Origin: Paragonimus westermani
Lineage: Eukaryota > Platyhelminthes > Trematoda > Plagiorchiida > Troglotrematidae
Length of the DNA stretch: 64,000 bases
NCBI GenBank assembly: GCA_008508345.1
Contig: QNGE01001325.1
Coordinates: 1-64,000, forward strand
Direction: 5' to 3'
Part shown: one piece after another, positions 13,678 to 28,474 of the stretch
Numbering within the stretch: position 1 is the stretch's first letter
Layout of the letters: the number at the start of each line of letters is the position of its first letter
The notes under the pieces: generated by a model
Seen by the model: only the letters and a program-made list of their open reading frames with translations
Database searches by the model: none
Told to the model about the DNA's origin: nothing
Translations under genes and position numbers: made by a program

Positions 13678-14206
13678 TTAATAGACAGTGAATATACTAC
13701 AGGTATCCCCACCTGTTCTGTTCAACATTTCGTCGTTGAACCACTGGTGGTAGGCCGTGGTAAGTGGACTAGTATTGACATTTGTTGTATCTTTGATCCG
13801 CTTCTCTCCCGTTAGTTTTACCGGCGACGTGGATGTACACGTGTTAGTATTCTCATCCACTCGACAACGGTTGCAACACGTTTGATCCGGTTTAAGGCTC
13901 AACCTGCTTTTGTAGGAACAGATGCCAAGCTCAAGGTTGATGCAAGATAGATTTCTGATCAATCGATAACTACTATCTGAGTAAACAATGAAAGTAGGCT
14001 GAGCGCAAATTGCCAAAACTGTGAACACGGGTTAAAATCATTGATAACCGACCACGACCATCAGTAGCAATGAAGTGACCGATGTTGACAAAATCCGGGT
14101 TACGACAACGAACAGTAAAGCATTCGCCAGCTGGAAATTTAACGGAAGAAGTCCTGTCGAATGTAGTAACCTCCAACATCAAACAGAGGTGGCAGTTTTT
14201 GTTCAC
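13678..14206 (-). other. Cysteine-rich open stretches, possible exons of a secreted protein
   Basis: Two overlapping minus-strand frames (14206-13973 and 14028-13678) encode protein-like sequence with many cysteines, including FPAGECFTVRCRNPD and DQTCCNRCRVDENTNTC. A CCxxC ending is typical of VWC-like or other disulfide-rich extracellular modules, but spacing and partner cysteines do not allow a family call. Nearby minus-strand stretches at about 14770-14640 and 15600-15375 (the latter with a strongly hydrophobic start) could be further exons, but I could not define consistent splice sites. It could equally be chance open frame. Confidence 0.2.
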
Positions 14207-17200
14207 TCTTGTCAGCTCTGAACCTCCATTAGCATCTTGTGTAGCGTTTTGCTAACCGAGTTAATCACGAGACAAGGAGCGGGCGGTATCGTGTTTGTTA
14301 GAACTAACGTCTATGGTGCGAACGGTCGAGTATTTTTCACCTCAGTTTCTCGGTATAATTAGGAGAAAGCATATTATGAAACGTGTATAACTACAGTACC
14401 ATGCTGTCCTTTGTCACACCTACATTATGCTGTAACCTGGGCTTTTTTGAACCCAATTATCACTAGGGATCTGATGGATATTCAAACTGGCCATCTTCAA
14501 TTCGTAAGTAGGGATGCTTTCCCACCTGAACTTATCGTTTGAATAAGCTATGATCAACGAACACTGTTGTCAACGTTGATCCGTTTCAATCTAAGAGGAA
14601 GAAATACTACTGATTAACACCATCAAGAAGTTCGAACACATTTATGTACACAAACATTGGAGTTGACGTAACCATAAGTTGTGCTGCCTCCGCGTACATT
14701 TGCGGTGAACCGAGCAATCTTAACGTGGGGTCAGTAGAAGTCCCGCAAATACAGTGCTCATTAATTATGTCCCCCCTCTATTTTACTTCTGAGTATGCAC
14801 AGTTGGCGTTTGATGACTGGTTTCAGTAACCGTGGTTTCTTCTTTTCAACGCTTTGTTTGTTGTCCCCAACTACACGTGCTTTTGCGGCTTTCAGTTCAG
14901 CAGTTACCGTTCAACGGCCTATTTCCGTGATACCACTTCGTTTAAGATTGATGTCATGTTTTCTGGTCATTTGTATGAGATACTGTCCTGGTCTGTATCA
15001 TAATGTGGAAACTCTGATCTCAGATAGCAAAATCTTGATTAACTTTGCTGTCGAATATACCTCAGTATAGTTGTGTGTATCACCGGTTTGCTCCTACTGT
15101 GTGAACGTGACAACTCCATTCATCGCGGTCAGGTTAGCGGAACGATTGTAGAATTCTCTTGTGAGTCGCTGGCCTGCACAGTGTTGATAAGACTCAGTGC
15201 AATTAAAGTAGTTGACAACCACTTCTCTGTTATCCACTGGGTCTAAATGGTTTTATTCCTTACTCCTATACAAAGGACACTTGAGAATTTTCCAACTCTG
15301 ATTACCATCCTCACGGTTTATAAATTCTAGTGTTGCATGTTCATGACGGAAGGAAGTTAACAACTTGTTAGCAATTAATCATTTGTGTTTTCTTCGATTG
15401 CAGTGGATCCTAAAGTGACTGAAAGGACTCCTGGTTGCACGTAGTTCATCAGAGCAACTGTACACTTCTTGATTCGGGCAGAACAATGCACACTACCAAA
15501 CGTTTGATCAGAGCAACTTGGATGTATACATAATAAAATGATAACCAACGAAAGTACACAAAGTACAATCAAATGGAGTCTGTGCGGAGAAATTAACTGT
15601 CAGCAATTGAAAATCTATAAAGCAGTAGTTCGGACAATCAACACGAGTGGTACACAAACAGACAAATCGGAGCTCATCAGTTCACTGTGGAAAACGTTGT
15701 GAGGATGCTTTCATGCCCTTGCACGAAGGACAGTACAGTTGCATCCTACCTGACAGTCATAGGACCATCATCTCGTCACCTCACTACAAATTAAACTTTG
15801 AGTAGCCCAAAAATTTGTTTCCATTTATTCTGCCCAAAATCAACACTCACCAAATCATAAAATGACGAAGCAAGGTAAAACCAACATAAGTTAGCTAACG
15901 GCAGATTAAAAATGTAAGTTCACCTGTGTGTCCAATTTCCGTTTGAAATCTTAATTTACATTCACTCCTTCCAAACTGGTAGCACAAAACAAGCTGTGAG
16001 TGAGCTTGTGTTCTCAGAGTTTTCAAACGAGGCTTTAATTGGTTTGGTGAATCATAATGTCCATTTACAAACGATGCTAGCTAAAGTCCATGGTAGTAGT
16101 CTGTGAGCACTGTGGGCTTCTCAAAACGCGTTGGGTCATATATATTTATGACTCGAAATGAACACGTACAAACTGGGATAATCTCATAAGTTACTTGGCT
16201 CGTTCAAATTATGTATGACATGCCTTTGTGTGTAAGGGTTAATTTTGTAATCGTGCATAAATTGCGCGCTACTAAGGAGTCTCTTGAAATTTGTTTCTAA
16301 ACACTCCACTACCGGCCTTGTGATTTAAGCGAAAGTCCTTGGAAACCCAGGTTGAAAACCTGTTGTATATTCAGTTGAAAACCTTTTCAGAAGCCCAGTG
16401 AATACCTGGTAAGACAAGCAAGAGTAGAGAACGCGTATGAAAATGATGATATGTGTATGTTCAAACGTCCACATAGTACTGCTAATGTAAGCTTGATTGT
16501 TCTTAATGGAATTGTGACGTTGACGTATATTCCAACGTCATTTTTGGCCACTTGCTAATTGTAGTGCCACAAGACCATCAAATTCATGATATTCATTCTC
16601 TCATGCTCTGAATAGCAACCTTTGTTAACACGTGGAATTATTAACAAATATGTGATGTCATTGGATTCAGATAATTTTTCATAGAGTTGAGACATTAACT
16701 CTGGAAGTACATTCGTCATTCTGGTTGATGCATTCAGTTTCTTCACAGTTATCTTTTGTGAGTATCAAAGATGAACAGATCATATTCGGTTGTTTAGCGC
16801 AATGCTAATGCAATTGGTCCCCAAAGGTTCCATCATACTCTATTCTACTAAGGCAGTATGCAATATGCGTGAGTTAGTACCATTTTGGTAATTTTATCAA
16901 ATCTAAACCAACAAGTGGGAGCAACCATAACTTTATCAAATTTTGTGAAGACAACAATGTTGAATGGAGCAGAGTAAAATGAATCATTTCTTCCCAAAAC
17001 ACGACATGCAATGGGCAAGAAATATAGTAAATATGAACATGTAACAATCCTCAGTAAAATGGTTGGATTCAGACCGCTATATATCCGATAACACAGAGCC
17101 ACCATTTATTCTAGGAGCTTGCGTTAAGTCGTACATTTGAAATGGTTATGCTGTGTATGCTATAACAATCACTAAGAGGTACGCATGGAAGCCTACATCG

Positions 17201-20200
17201 GTTTACGACAATGAAGTCAAAATTGATACACCACGCTATGATACACATTTCAGATGCGCGCACAGTAATATTAGTACGGTGATGAAAATATGACAAGAAA
17301 AAATACCAAGGGTAGCCTAATGGCATTGAAACAGCAAACCCCTATTTATATCTCAACAAAATAAGGGGTGATGGGATTGTCGTAAAGCCAATAACGCATG
17401 AAAACAGTCAAAATGATTATGGCGCCTAAATCAGGCGATGAAAGTAGCTCGAACAAAGCAGCTCACGTAATTTACCACCGAATATGAATAGCAGGATGCC
17501 TTCAAAACTGAATGGCAATGTTACTAATTTCAAAGAAGGCAAATTTGAGGCTTCAAACTTCGTTAAATCCAGTTTCTATTCTACCAGAGTATTCCTACAA
17601 CTCGATTTATACAGCACCTGGTACACATGACGACGTGGTTCCTGTTTTCGAATCAAATCTAGACAATGTTCGAAGTTTTATCGCTTAGAGTGCTGCGTAA
17701 CTGACATTTCCACCACCTATGTTACTAAGAGAGAAATTAAAATGCACGAGTTGTCTCTCAATAAACGTGTAAAGAAAGTTTAGTATGAACCATGTTGGTA
17801 AGGATCGGGTAGTCGAGCTCAATAAATGTCTTCTGGTCGGTTAGACTAGGTTTCCTGGGGGATTAACAATAAATTCGGGCCCTTATCTTATGGAAATTTA
17901 CCACAAAGTCACCATTGTTCCGCAGCCTATAAGGTTTGCGAGGCTGGAAAGGGAGTTATCGAAGCAAATCTTGATAAAGAAGCAAAATGGATTGTAACAA
18001 ACCACCTACATGATTTATCAACCACCCGGAGACAGCTTGATATCCATCGTTGGGATAGGAGTCGTGAAACTTTCGACGCTTCTGTAGTTCATTTATTAAT
18101 CTGTCAGCTCAGTCCGCAATGGTAAACTGTAACCATAGCATCTCTGTTCGAAAAGACTTGAAGCTGGTTCCAACTTGTTCTCTCAACAAAGCCATGATAA
18201 TACATAGTTGAATATGAACACCATACTGTGTGTGCAGCTATACGGCACGGAGCTAAAATATCTTGCTAAAACTCAAAGTGTATTTAATTTAACATTGAGA
18301 AATGTTTGTTGAAGAGAAACGCGTGTGTTACACGACTTCGAGGAGCTATCATCGATCCATCCGAAATTGTTGATTTATACGTATTCATTGAAACAGTTTT
18401 CACACCTCCTCAGATGTTCGTTTTTTCCAGCTTAGAGTTCTCATGAGATCTGTCAAAATAAATTTAGGGGAAAATGGATGAAACCGTCTACATCCCTCAC
18501 AGATTGAGCAAACACTATACTCTCGCGGACAAAACAAACACTCAAGGGCAGTTGGCAACGGCTAGTCGTTTGGGATCAGGCATGAAAATGGTGACAGCAT
18601 CTGCATCTCAGAATTGGGCACTTCTGTGACACTTTTCAAAAAATGTTCTCGCACTCAAATCCGTCATGTCTACCAATCACCCTTGATTAAACATCATGTC
18701 GCAGGCAATTTGCACGGTTGGAAAAGATGAACCATGCTAGCAATTCTACCTCAAAAATATGGTACTTTTGGTGCAAGATGACGTAAACTCAGAAACGGAA
18801 TCCTTGAGAAAATGCTGGTCCGCTTGTACAGGCAAAAGTTGGCACTAAGCCTTCTTGAAATAAGAAGTTATATACAGCCCACACAGAAGTCCCTGCCGCA
18901 CCTCTCAGATCATCACAGGTTTGTCCACGCCATCGCCGATTCGTTCACGATGGGATCTTCAATTGTGCACTATTCTATCTAACTTCACGTGGTGAAATCC
19001 TTACTCGCCATAACGCCCTACTGGTTGCTGTCAGTTACTGGACTTATAAGTTTCAACAGCTGGCGTACCGGAGTCAGTGAAACTGCGCTGGGTCGAAGGA
19101 ATGGTAATTGACGGAGTGAGCAGTATGGCATAGAGATGACGCAGTGGCTCAGTGTAGAGGATAAATCAATAACGTTGATAGGTAGATGAATTCAGTTCCG
19201 GTGAGCTCTGCTCATTTAAAAGTGCAGCGGGCTGCGTGTGAGTGCATTCACACCCAAGCTGGCTAGCTGGTGGTAACTACCCCTGTTAATTTTTCTGCCT
19301 AATCGTGTAAATCAGTGGATGGCCACTGCATCTTATTATACATGTAAAACTCTTAGTAGACTCAAGGGACAAAGGGTTCTTAAGGTGCGTCGAATGCTTT
19401 ATCCCACCCTGGTTACAGGTGACAAACAAAGGTCATCACATAGGAACGAATAGCGCAGTTGTTCAATAAGGAGGAAGTTTAGTAATGATACCAATGTCTT
19501 CACTTGACACTTGGCTCAGTTCCTTAGAGTGCCAGATTAGCGGTACGATGTTAGTTCACTCGATAAACCAGATACATTCACTTACTCCCTGGTAAGGGAC
19601 ACCGAACAGCTGGTCCCAAACAAATGGTTTTGAATAAAAAGGTTTTTTTATTTGTTCCCTCATGTATCCTTTTTTTTAATATAATTCAGTCTTTATTCTT
19701 TTCGGAAACTTGTGAATTACATCTTGTTCCTGCTCTTTCACTAGCTTCTCATTTTTTACGATTTACCTTCAGAATTTTTCGAAACGTCTGAAACCTACAA
19801 AGGTCTACTGAGAAGATTCAGTGCAAGGAAGGCGATATAATTATTTGTTGATCATTTGCACCGTTGTGATCACTATCTAGTCCATAAAAGATTCAGTTCC
19901 AGTTTCCAGTCCAGTTTTGAGATTCCGGTTCGATCAGAATCATAGGTTACAGATATGCACTAGCACGGATTGTTTGGCTGGAACACTGTCAACGAAAAAC
20001 GGAAGTGGAGGATGACACCAAGAATTTCACATCTTGATGTGCTTACCTGTATGTGTGTGTGTGTACACAGAATGTGTTTCTGATTTTCCGGAGGAAGTGA
20101 GAATCGGGGAATGACAGAACAATGCACCGTACAAAACAAATCACTTCTTAGTCAAGCCTAGTTGATCGTAATTTTTGATCATTACGAACAGTACAGTTCT

Positions 20201-23200
20201 ACAAGTTTGTCACATCGTTTCCGTGGGTACACAAAGTTTGACCATATGTTGCGATTGTGGGTTTCAGATTACCAGCCTATTGCTGGTTTATTTCCTTATG
20301 ATCACATTTTGCAAAAATTAATCTGACATCCATTGCGTTTAAAACGAAGCTCCGAACCCCTCAGTCATTAACCCCACGAGATGTTTGACATTAGATTCGG
20401 TAGGAAGGTGGAGATCCAACGAAGGTGAAGACAGGGCTTGTGAAAATTAAACGACTGAAGAAGAGTTATTACTGACAGAAGCAACAAAAAGCGACCTTCA
20501 AAGCAGCTTTGTTTTATTACCGAATTTCTAGAGCAGACATATATAGATATACATATTATTATCCATGTAACAGCAGAATATTTCCTTTCAGATTCACAAG
20601 GCTAAACAGAAAACAGATAAAACTCACATGGTCATTTGGCGAGATTGCTCCTGAGTTCAATCACGCTACTATGGCCATGTCAGTATGCACGCAGAAAATA
20701 ACGACCTATGCAACATCCGGCCATAGCATCACAGGTGCACTGTGATGTTTTTGTGTAGCTGGACGATGTTGCAGACATCTGGAAGTTTGTTTGCTGCATA
20801 CACGATATTCTCTTAAGATTACACAAAGTAAATCTTGGTCTATCTATCCAGCTGATTTGACTTCGTACGAAGACACACCATTCACAGTTCTCCATGATTC
20901 AATTTATTCTTGCTTGTTGCTATCTGTTCGTCTTCAGTTTTACTCGATGTGAACATTTTTGTCGGATTCCCATCCTCGTTAAACTTTGTATCATTATATG
21001 TGACAATGTTGAGAAGTTACTACACCTACAGAGAAATAGACATGTTGAATTTCACGGACATGCGTACTCTGTGCTATTGGTTAGCTTAGATTGATGGCCT
21101 GCAAGGAGCCTTGAAAATAATCACGTTTCTTGGTGAGTGTCATCCATAACCACAGAGAGATTTCTATTAGACAATATATATTTTATCCACTTCCAGCCTC
21201 TTCTTACAATACGCACTAATGACTTGTCCAGGTTGATCAATTGTTGGTGTTTGACATCATCACCGCGTAAAACTGAAAGAGCATCGACTGGGTAGTTTTA
21301 CATTAAACCCTGTTCAGAGTATTCTTCATGCACCAGCGTAGCATACGAAATTAAAAACTTGGTGAACATGCATAATTGTAGTCACAGCATTGCAGCGAAG
21401 AACCACGTTAGTTTTAGTGTTTATGATGTATCATGATGCTGAAGTGGAAGAGGTTATCGGAAAGACAATATATTATGTTAAAAGACGATTCTGAATTGTT
21501 AGTATAACCAGTATCAGTAATAATAACAGTAAAAATATTGACAATATTGCTAACCGGTACATTAGCTATGCAAATGACAATCTAGAGGTGGGAAACTTGT
21601 CCTGTCTGATATTGGAATCCACTATACGGCCCAATGTGTTAGCAAAACTTCACCTAAACTATCTATCTGCTAGATTCACTGTCAAGTTCTTTGTTCTCCC
21701 CTTGTTGTTAAGGTTATGGACAAGAATCCGGCATTCGTTAAGAAGAAGATCAGGCCGTCTGTTTGAGCACTTTAGAAGTTCAAATAGACAAATTGCTGGA
21801 TACCATTTGTTCTGAATGAGTTGTTCGCTAAGTATGAGGATGAGTCACTGTTAAACCGCTCCTGGTGATTTGGGGGTAGTTCACTCAGTAACGCGTACTC
21901 AACAATTTCAACAACGCTTATTCAGACGGTCAGGTTAACGGGACTATCTACCAAGCTTAAAAGATCGTCGAAAAAGGCTATCAAAAGGATCAAAAGGATT
22001 ATACTACTGAATAAAGTTACAGTAAAGGTGTTATCTTACCCTGGAAGTAAATTAATAGGATACACGAATTATCCAACGGGAATTTGTTCAAAATGGAATA
22101 GCCAAAACACGAATCGGCCAACGGCCAAAATTCAACGGGAAATAAGCTCATAAAAATAATCGGGTGAGGATGAAAGTTGGTATGTGTCAAACAGTATCAA
22201 TAAGGGACGTTTTATTGGATAACAAATGACAGTTATAAAAGAAAGAAAGTGAATACTGTGCAGTTATGGTACAAAATTCGTCGTGGTCGTTTACTCTACA
22301 CGGCAGGGATCAGTAAAGTCAACTTTGGAATCGACTTTTTATAAACGAACCAAACACATCTCAACGATTTCAACCCTCCAAGTCGTACCAAACAAACGGA
22401 CCAGACGAGCTTCAAAAGATCTAATGGTCACTATTGTCTAAATTACCCAGATTAACGGTCTTAGAAAATGCACGGAAACTGGCAGTCTGTATGGTCTCAT
22501 AGATCGGTGTTAAACTAACCCACAGTCGAAAAGTAGCCAGAACATCTGTATTTTGATGTTATCTGCTCTGTATGAAATTCGAAGTTTTATCTTTGAAAAC
22601 ATAGCTCATAAATGGAAAATCCAACATCCCCAACTTTGGTCCAGGGTTATAAGGTGATGATCGAAATAAAATGTTTGAGCCAACTTGAAAAGTCGCGAAA
22701 AAGCCAGTGGTACCATTTGGACAGTAATCTGGGTGCAATTACATAACATGGACCAAACCTCTCTTGCAGTACTTTTAAGCATGAATGATCTAACCAGCAG
22801 ATTGATTGTAAGATTACATTAGAACGACGATGGCCATAGTTTTATAGAATGTTTGGTTCAAGAAACAGAGGTGCGCTTCAAAATCGAAGATGTTTTGAAA
22901 ACTCCTGAATTAGGGGTGAAATTTTCTAATGCCGACCATCAACACTTAGTAACTGGGTAATTCCAGTGTTGGTGAAAATTTCTCGCAGTGTACAATTACT
23001 TGTGTCAATTAGAAATGTAGGGCGTATAAATGTGTTTTGCACACTAAATTCCTAAACCTGCTTGCAAACATATTTTGGTTTAGAGAAAGAACAGTTATCA
23101 ATTTGTGAGATAAGCATTGTGTACTATTTTTCTGCGGTGCGGCTGTGAAATTTACTTAAGAGAGTTATATGAACGGGAAGCCATAGCAATGTGAAGAGGT

Positions 23201-26200
23201 CGTTAGATGTGGTCCCGAAAATGTGCATCCAGAAACCACGGCATACACCTGCCAGAAGCAAACGACTATTTTCCCTTGTGAGTTCGACTAAATGTCAGAA
23301 CCTTGAGATACCTTATCGCACCGTCCATTGTAGGACATTAGTACAATACCCAGTCCACAACATTCCTCTTCCGTCCGACAGTGTAGTGAAAGAGGAGCTG
23401 GGATCGGAATAGTGTGGTTTCCTGTACTAGCTTAAACATTAACACGTTGAGCTGAACTACGGATAAACTGCTATAAAAAGATGAGGCAACATTTCAGTCT
23501 ACTGGTACTAGAGACCATCCGATTGGATCTTATGAAGTACGCGTCCGGTTGAAGCCTACCTCAAACGATCTGAAACCGTCGGGGTTTGGTCCGCTGAACT
23601 TGACTACAGTACATTCTCGACTGATGAGAGTGAACAGAACGTTACGATCTCTAAATAAATGTCTTTCTTCGTTACTAGATGATACAGTACAACAGTTTTA
23701 GCGAAATTCTACGTCATCTCGATTCTGTCTTGTGTGTAAGAACAGGTTAATCCTGTCTGTTCGTATTACAGGGTATCTGCAACTTTAGTAGTGTAATACG
23801 AAAGTAGACGAATAGCTGACATAATACACGAAATTACAAATGGATATACTTGTGCGATGACAGGATAAAGGGTACTTTCAAACGTTTAGCTCAATGTTCA
23901 TGCATGTGGTTCGTGAAACTGTTAGTAATGTTTTTTTTATTTTGTTTCAAAAAGCATTGCGTCATTTCCAGTTTTATTGATCGAATTCAAATTCTTAGTG
24001 TTTCTTCACTCACTAATTGGAATTGAGTTTTAAAGTAATGGTAATCTGACCAGTGAGGAGAACTTTCTTTCTGTCCACTATGGAAGCTATATTTTGGGGG
24101 AGACTTTCAAAACAGATGTCATGCAGGCGTTATATGATTGATGTTCCATTCAGTATTGGAATTTCGGTGGACGCTAATAGGTCACTGGAGGTGATATGAG
24201 ATAGGCTCACCTCGACTCGAGCTCCATGGGTGAAAATGTTGTGTGATCCTGTCTCCCCTTTTGATAGACTAAACGTAAAGAGGTCGAGTAATACAATACG
24301 GAATCTTTTACACAGAACGTCAACATAACCAGAACCTTCCTTGCACGGTGAAAGTTCTGTCCTGTGCACATTGAAAGAGGCTTAATGAAAACACTTCCTT
24401 ATAAAGCATGTAGTATATGCCCAGGTTACAACTTACTATCACAGGTGAACAAGCTGACAAGGTCATAACAATCCTGTTGGTCTTCGTGATAAAGTTATTA
24501 ATAATACCCATGAATGAATTACACCTGGAGTTCCTGTTTTCTAAGTGAATGATGAGCCCGGGTGACAGAAAGCGCTCGGCAACAATCATACCTTTGTCCC
24601 ATGACAACATAGAACGTTGCCTGTAACGTCAACCATAAGGAGCCAATCGGAGTTTGTCACATCCCACTGCTTACACATATGATGCTGCGTTAGAAACTGC
24701 GTAGAAAGAACGAATAATCAACTGCCTATTTGTCCTAATAAACGTGTGTCAAAATAATGAGCAAAACATTTGGAAAGACAAGAAGAAATCGAGCTTCGTC
24801 CACATTGAAGCAGCTAGTCTGAAAGAATCACAGTGTCAAATGTCGTTAAGCCTCACCAATAATCTTCCAGTGTAACCGAAAACCTATCCTTGGTTCGCTG
24901 AACCTCTGCTGGTTACAGGTGCACACTCCTATGTGTTTAATAAACACTACTTCTGACAGCGATACTCTTGCCATCTGTTATTTCCACGTTTTGTAATTCT
25001 CGATTGTCTGTTGCTCATATTTTTGCCCTGTCATTCTGTCAACTCTCTACGTAACTGACTTTTTGCTCACGGGCATTTTGTTTCGGTACTTACCTTCGTG
25101 GCCACGTAAGTTCATGGCGAACGAAATATCAATCCGGAAAACATGATTTATGTTTTATCGTTACTGTCAGTGATTTCATAAATGTGCTAACTAGATCTAG
25201 TGATAAATGTGTCTCATATGACCCAGAAAAAATGTGATTCTTCTTTCATTTATCTACCTCTAAGGTTACGGAAGTCCAGAAATATACCTTAATTCAATGT
25301 ACGAAATAGATAAACGGCATACTTCGGATACGCTGAATCGATTACCGTGTTTAACAACAGACTTGTGGATAATGATGAGACGATCAGAGTGGAAGCGAAG
25401 ATTGTTTGCCTGGTCTGTGCTAGACACCAGTATTTGTTCAAACAGCTGGTTACGGGGATTTTGATATTTAGAAAATATACATCAAAATACAATGGTTCCA
25501 ACAGTGTTGTCTCTCGTCTCAACACGTGACTGTGTGTTAGTGTTGTTTTGTCAGAGGATTTTAAGTTGTTACTTTGGTTGTTATTCGCATATCTACTAAT
25601 TAGCAACCTGACCTTACAAACTGAGCTGTGCTTCTCTTTAACAGTGTGCCAAATCAAGGCCGTGTGCATCTGGACAAACAAACAATCAAGCGTTATGTTT
25701 CATCATGACAACACTCAGTACACCAGTTGTTTCCATTCCTTGTGGTGTTATAGGAGACAGGTTAAAGTTGGAACCCTAGCACACCAAACACTAAAACAAG
25801 GATGCTACATATATTTAAACATGTTGAGATTCTCGCTTGTGACCCATGAATCCCAAATACTGGATGCATGTAGATGTGAACGTTCTAGCTGGCTGGCTGG
25901 TTGGTTGTTTGCTGTAGGTCGCTTGTTTCCTTTAAAACACAATTTGCCTCAAAAACACCCAGAATCACACACACATACGGACATCTTTTCGCACCTTTTT
26001 TGATTAGAACGATCCCGTAATTGTTTGGAAACAAATGTTACGACAGCTGTTTGTGTTTCTGCGATTCAACCGCCTGCTTTCGTTGGAGCAACACATGGAG
26101 ACTGTGGGAACAAGTTGGTTGGGTGGGACTAAAGGGGTGTATTTAGGGGAAAACAGGGTGTTCCTTCTGTGAAAGGTCATGTCTACAAAGTGTATTTATC

Positions 26201-27150
26201 TTAAAAATTTAGCTGTTCGCGTCAGCGCCTACGCAATTCAAAATGTCATTCCGATTGTGAATAAAACATGTGATGAATTCGGATTCTGCATTCAAACGTG
26301 AACTGTAGACTTCTATCGGATGGAGATGTCGTGCTGTTGGGTGTACTTTTGCGATAAGCACCAGTCAGCAGAAAGGTCACCAATCAGTTTGACTTCATTG
26401 GTTTGATGTCAGCTTTTGATCGAAACCAGTACTCAACTAGGTGATGAGTTTCTAATTACTGAGCATGCAAGATACATATGTACTAATACTGTGCAAACAA
26501 CGAAGACCTTCGATGGGGAATGGACGCTGTTTCTGTGTACAGATGTTTCTCATTAGGAGGGACAGTATTCCGTTCATATGAACTCTCTTGGGCCTGAGAC
26601 CAATATTATGAAGAAGACAGCCATTTTTGCGGAAATATCAGGCTAGGTATACTCATGTGTTTAATACTAGGATTACAGAAGTTGTTCTTGGTATGTAATA
26701 ATACTGCTCACTTCATAAAACTAAGCACTACAATTCAAGGTCCTTGATTTTTGCTGTTCTTGGTACAGTTACGCGGTCGCCACACTTAGATGAACATTCA
26801 CATTACAGGGTTAATAACAGTAACGTCTACCGGCATTTTGCACCGAAAGATGAAAATCAAATCACGGAAATTTTTTACTAAACCATCCAGTATCTACACC
26901 TATGTAATTACAAGGTTGGAGTGAGGCCTAGATGTTTTCAAACTGTCCGAACCTGGACAAGCGCTCAAGGACGCCGGACCGGGCTTAGAAACCTTCGACT
27001 AAAATAACAACGTTATATTCATTATTTATCTAGTTTAGGAGAGCAGTTTAAAGAAAATGACGGTGTTTCAACGCCGTCCACATTAGTATAGTTTCAAGAA
27101 GGATCAGGTGATTGATAATTTTTTGGTTTGAAACAGTTCATTCCCTTCAA
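14207..27150. other. Long unassigned region
   Basis: About 13 kb without a gene or mobile element I can support. It holds a short (GT)n run near 20048-20065 and a possible tRNA-like A box on the plus strand at about 19138-19160 without a convincing B box. The longest frames (25289-25681 minus, 25548-26003 plus) overlap on opposite strands, show no domains and look like chance. Confidence 0.35.
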
Positions 27151-27234
27151 GACTGATTGCGACAAACTCAACAAACCGTGAGAATCCTGGACCGGGATGA
27201 CGTAATAAGATTCTGAATGCACAAGTCGGGGCAA
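27151..27234 (-). repeat. PLE-C inverted repeat, left copy
   Basis: This 84-bp segment encodes the end of the GIY-YIG region on the minus strand. It matches the reverse complement of 28475-28558 at 81 of 84 positions by eye. Confidence 0.8.
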
Positions 27235-28472
27235 TGGTGTGACCAGTGATCAGGACGTGTCTTGCGACTGCCTACACTGGTTGTTTGCGTGTCTCAACGA
27301 CATCGCCGGTCTTTGGTAATACGGAGTTCTGCACCCGTTTGGGCACATGGTCCTTCACTCTAAAGATCAAACACTTTTCGATACTGTCTATGTAACTTTC
27401 TTTTCAGTTACACGTAAATTGACAGATACACAGTGAGATAGCACTGACAAGCTGATCTCCTTTGACTGAAGGCACAGGCAGTTTCTGGATTCAAGCTAGC
27501 ACACAAAGTCCGGTTGCCTTAAATGTCCGTTCAATCGAATTCATCAGTCTTTGTTTTGTTTGATGCATACTGTAATCACCCTTAAAAGGTGATTCTGTAT
27601 AAACCTTCTTATTTTTCACAGTGACCACCTGTCGGCATGGCGGTTTTAGTCTTCTATGTCTTTCTGTGAAATATCTTGGATAACCATTCGATTGCAGTGT
27701 GGACGTGTATGACCTTAGTTCCTCCACAAGACTGCCCTGTGCACAGATTCTTCTCGCGCGTACGAATACTGTACTCGATAGTGCACGTTAGTGATGGATC
27801 GGTGTGAAACTACTAAAGTTCAGGTATCGACCAGATCACATGGATTTCCTATAGATAGCTCTTTTAATAGAGCCATCTTCCCGGAGACTGATCAGCACGT
27901 CTATAAATGACAAACAGTTATCGTTTTCAACTTTACACATCACTTTCAGGTTGGGATGACGAGTATTTAGACGCTGCACTGGGTTATCTTTTGCCCGTTT
28001 GGACCGACTGGTGTACCATCGACTCGCTATGTCTTTGGCTAACTCTTGCTCGGTATGCTAATATGGGCTTTAGTGGATCTCTCATGACTAGTCCATCTGT
28101 TTGGCGATAGCACCGATCAATAAAACGAGAGCTGATGTTTTCAGTACATAATACCACTAGGCTCAGGCGAAGTGATTTGGCTCACTTCAACGAGCTCACA
28201 AATATAATCACTTGTCTCGTGTAGCGAAACATTCGTGAACAGTGACAGAACGTCTATGGAACATATCAACTGATTGAAAAACCGATGTTATCCAAGTCAT
28301 TGATCAGTTCAACAGAATCTTTGGTAGAATGTGCCTGAAACTTTTGTTTTAGTGGATTTAGGATGGCGACTAACCAGCGTACTAATTTATGGTACGGAGA
28401 ATTTGTCATCACTTGTGTTATAGGGAGGCCGCAGAGCTGAGGTGTCGACTGCCCACAATTGACCACCACCAC
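27151..28472 (-). pseudogene. PLE-C RT and GIY-YIG coding remnant
   Basis: Blocks in order on the minus strand are as follows. An RT N-terminal block (NSPYHKLVRWL, 28472-28266). RT motif A surroundings (SIDVLSLFTNVSLHE, about 28265-28205). A decayed motif B (RQTDGLVMRDPLKPILAY, about 28130-28050). The pre-linker (FIDVLISLREDGSIKRAIYR, about 27900). The linker (LQSNGYPRYF, and SPFKGDY in 27727-27491). The GIY-YIG region (CICQFTC, a decayed SYI block, FRVKDHVPK, ARHVLITGHTIAP) at about 27470-27151. Multiple frameshifts and stops, including one within the GIY-YIG start, make it inactive. The C-terminus is cut at 27151. Confidence 0.75.
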
Positions 28473-28474
28473 CG

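Noticed and set aside
15375..15602. Signal-peptide-like frame (IVLCVLSLVIILLCIHPS)
   Set aside because: No ATG is present in the frame and no supported exon boundary was found, so it is mentioned only as part of a weak finding.
23618..23650. CTGATGAGA as another hammerhead core
   Set aside because: No GAAA at the right distance and no pairing stems around it.
25289..26003. Long open frames on both strands
   Set aside because: They overlap on opposite strands, have no domains and include low-complexity ends. They are likely chance.
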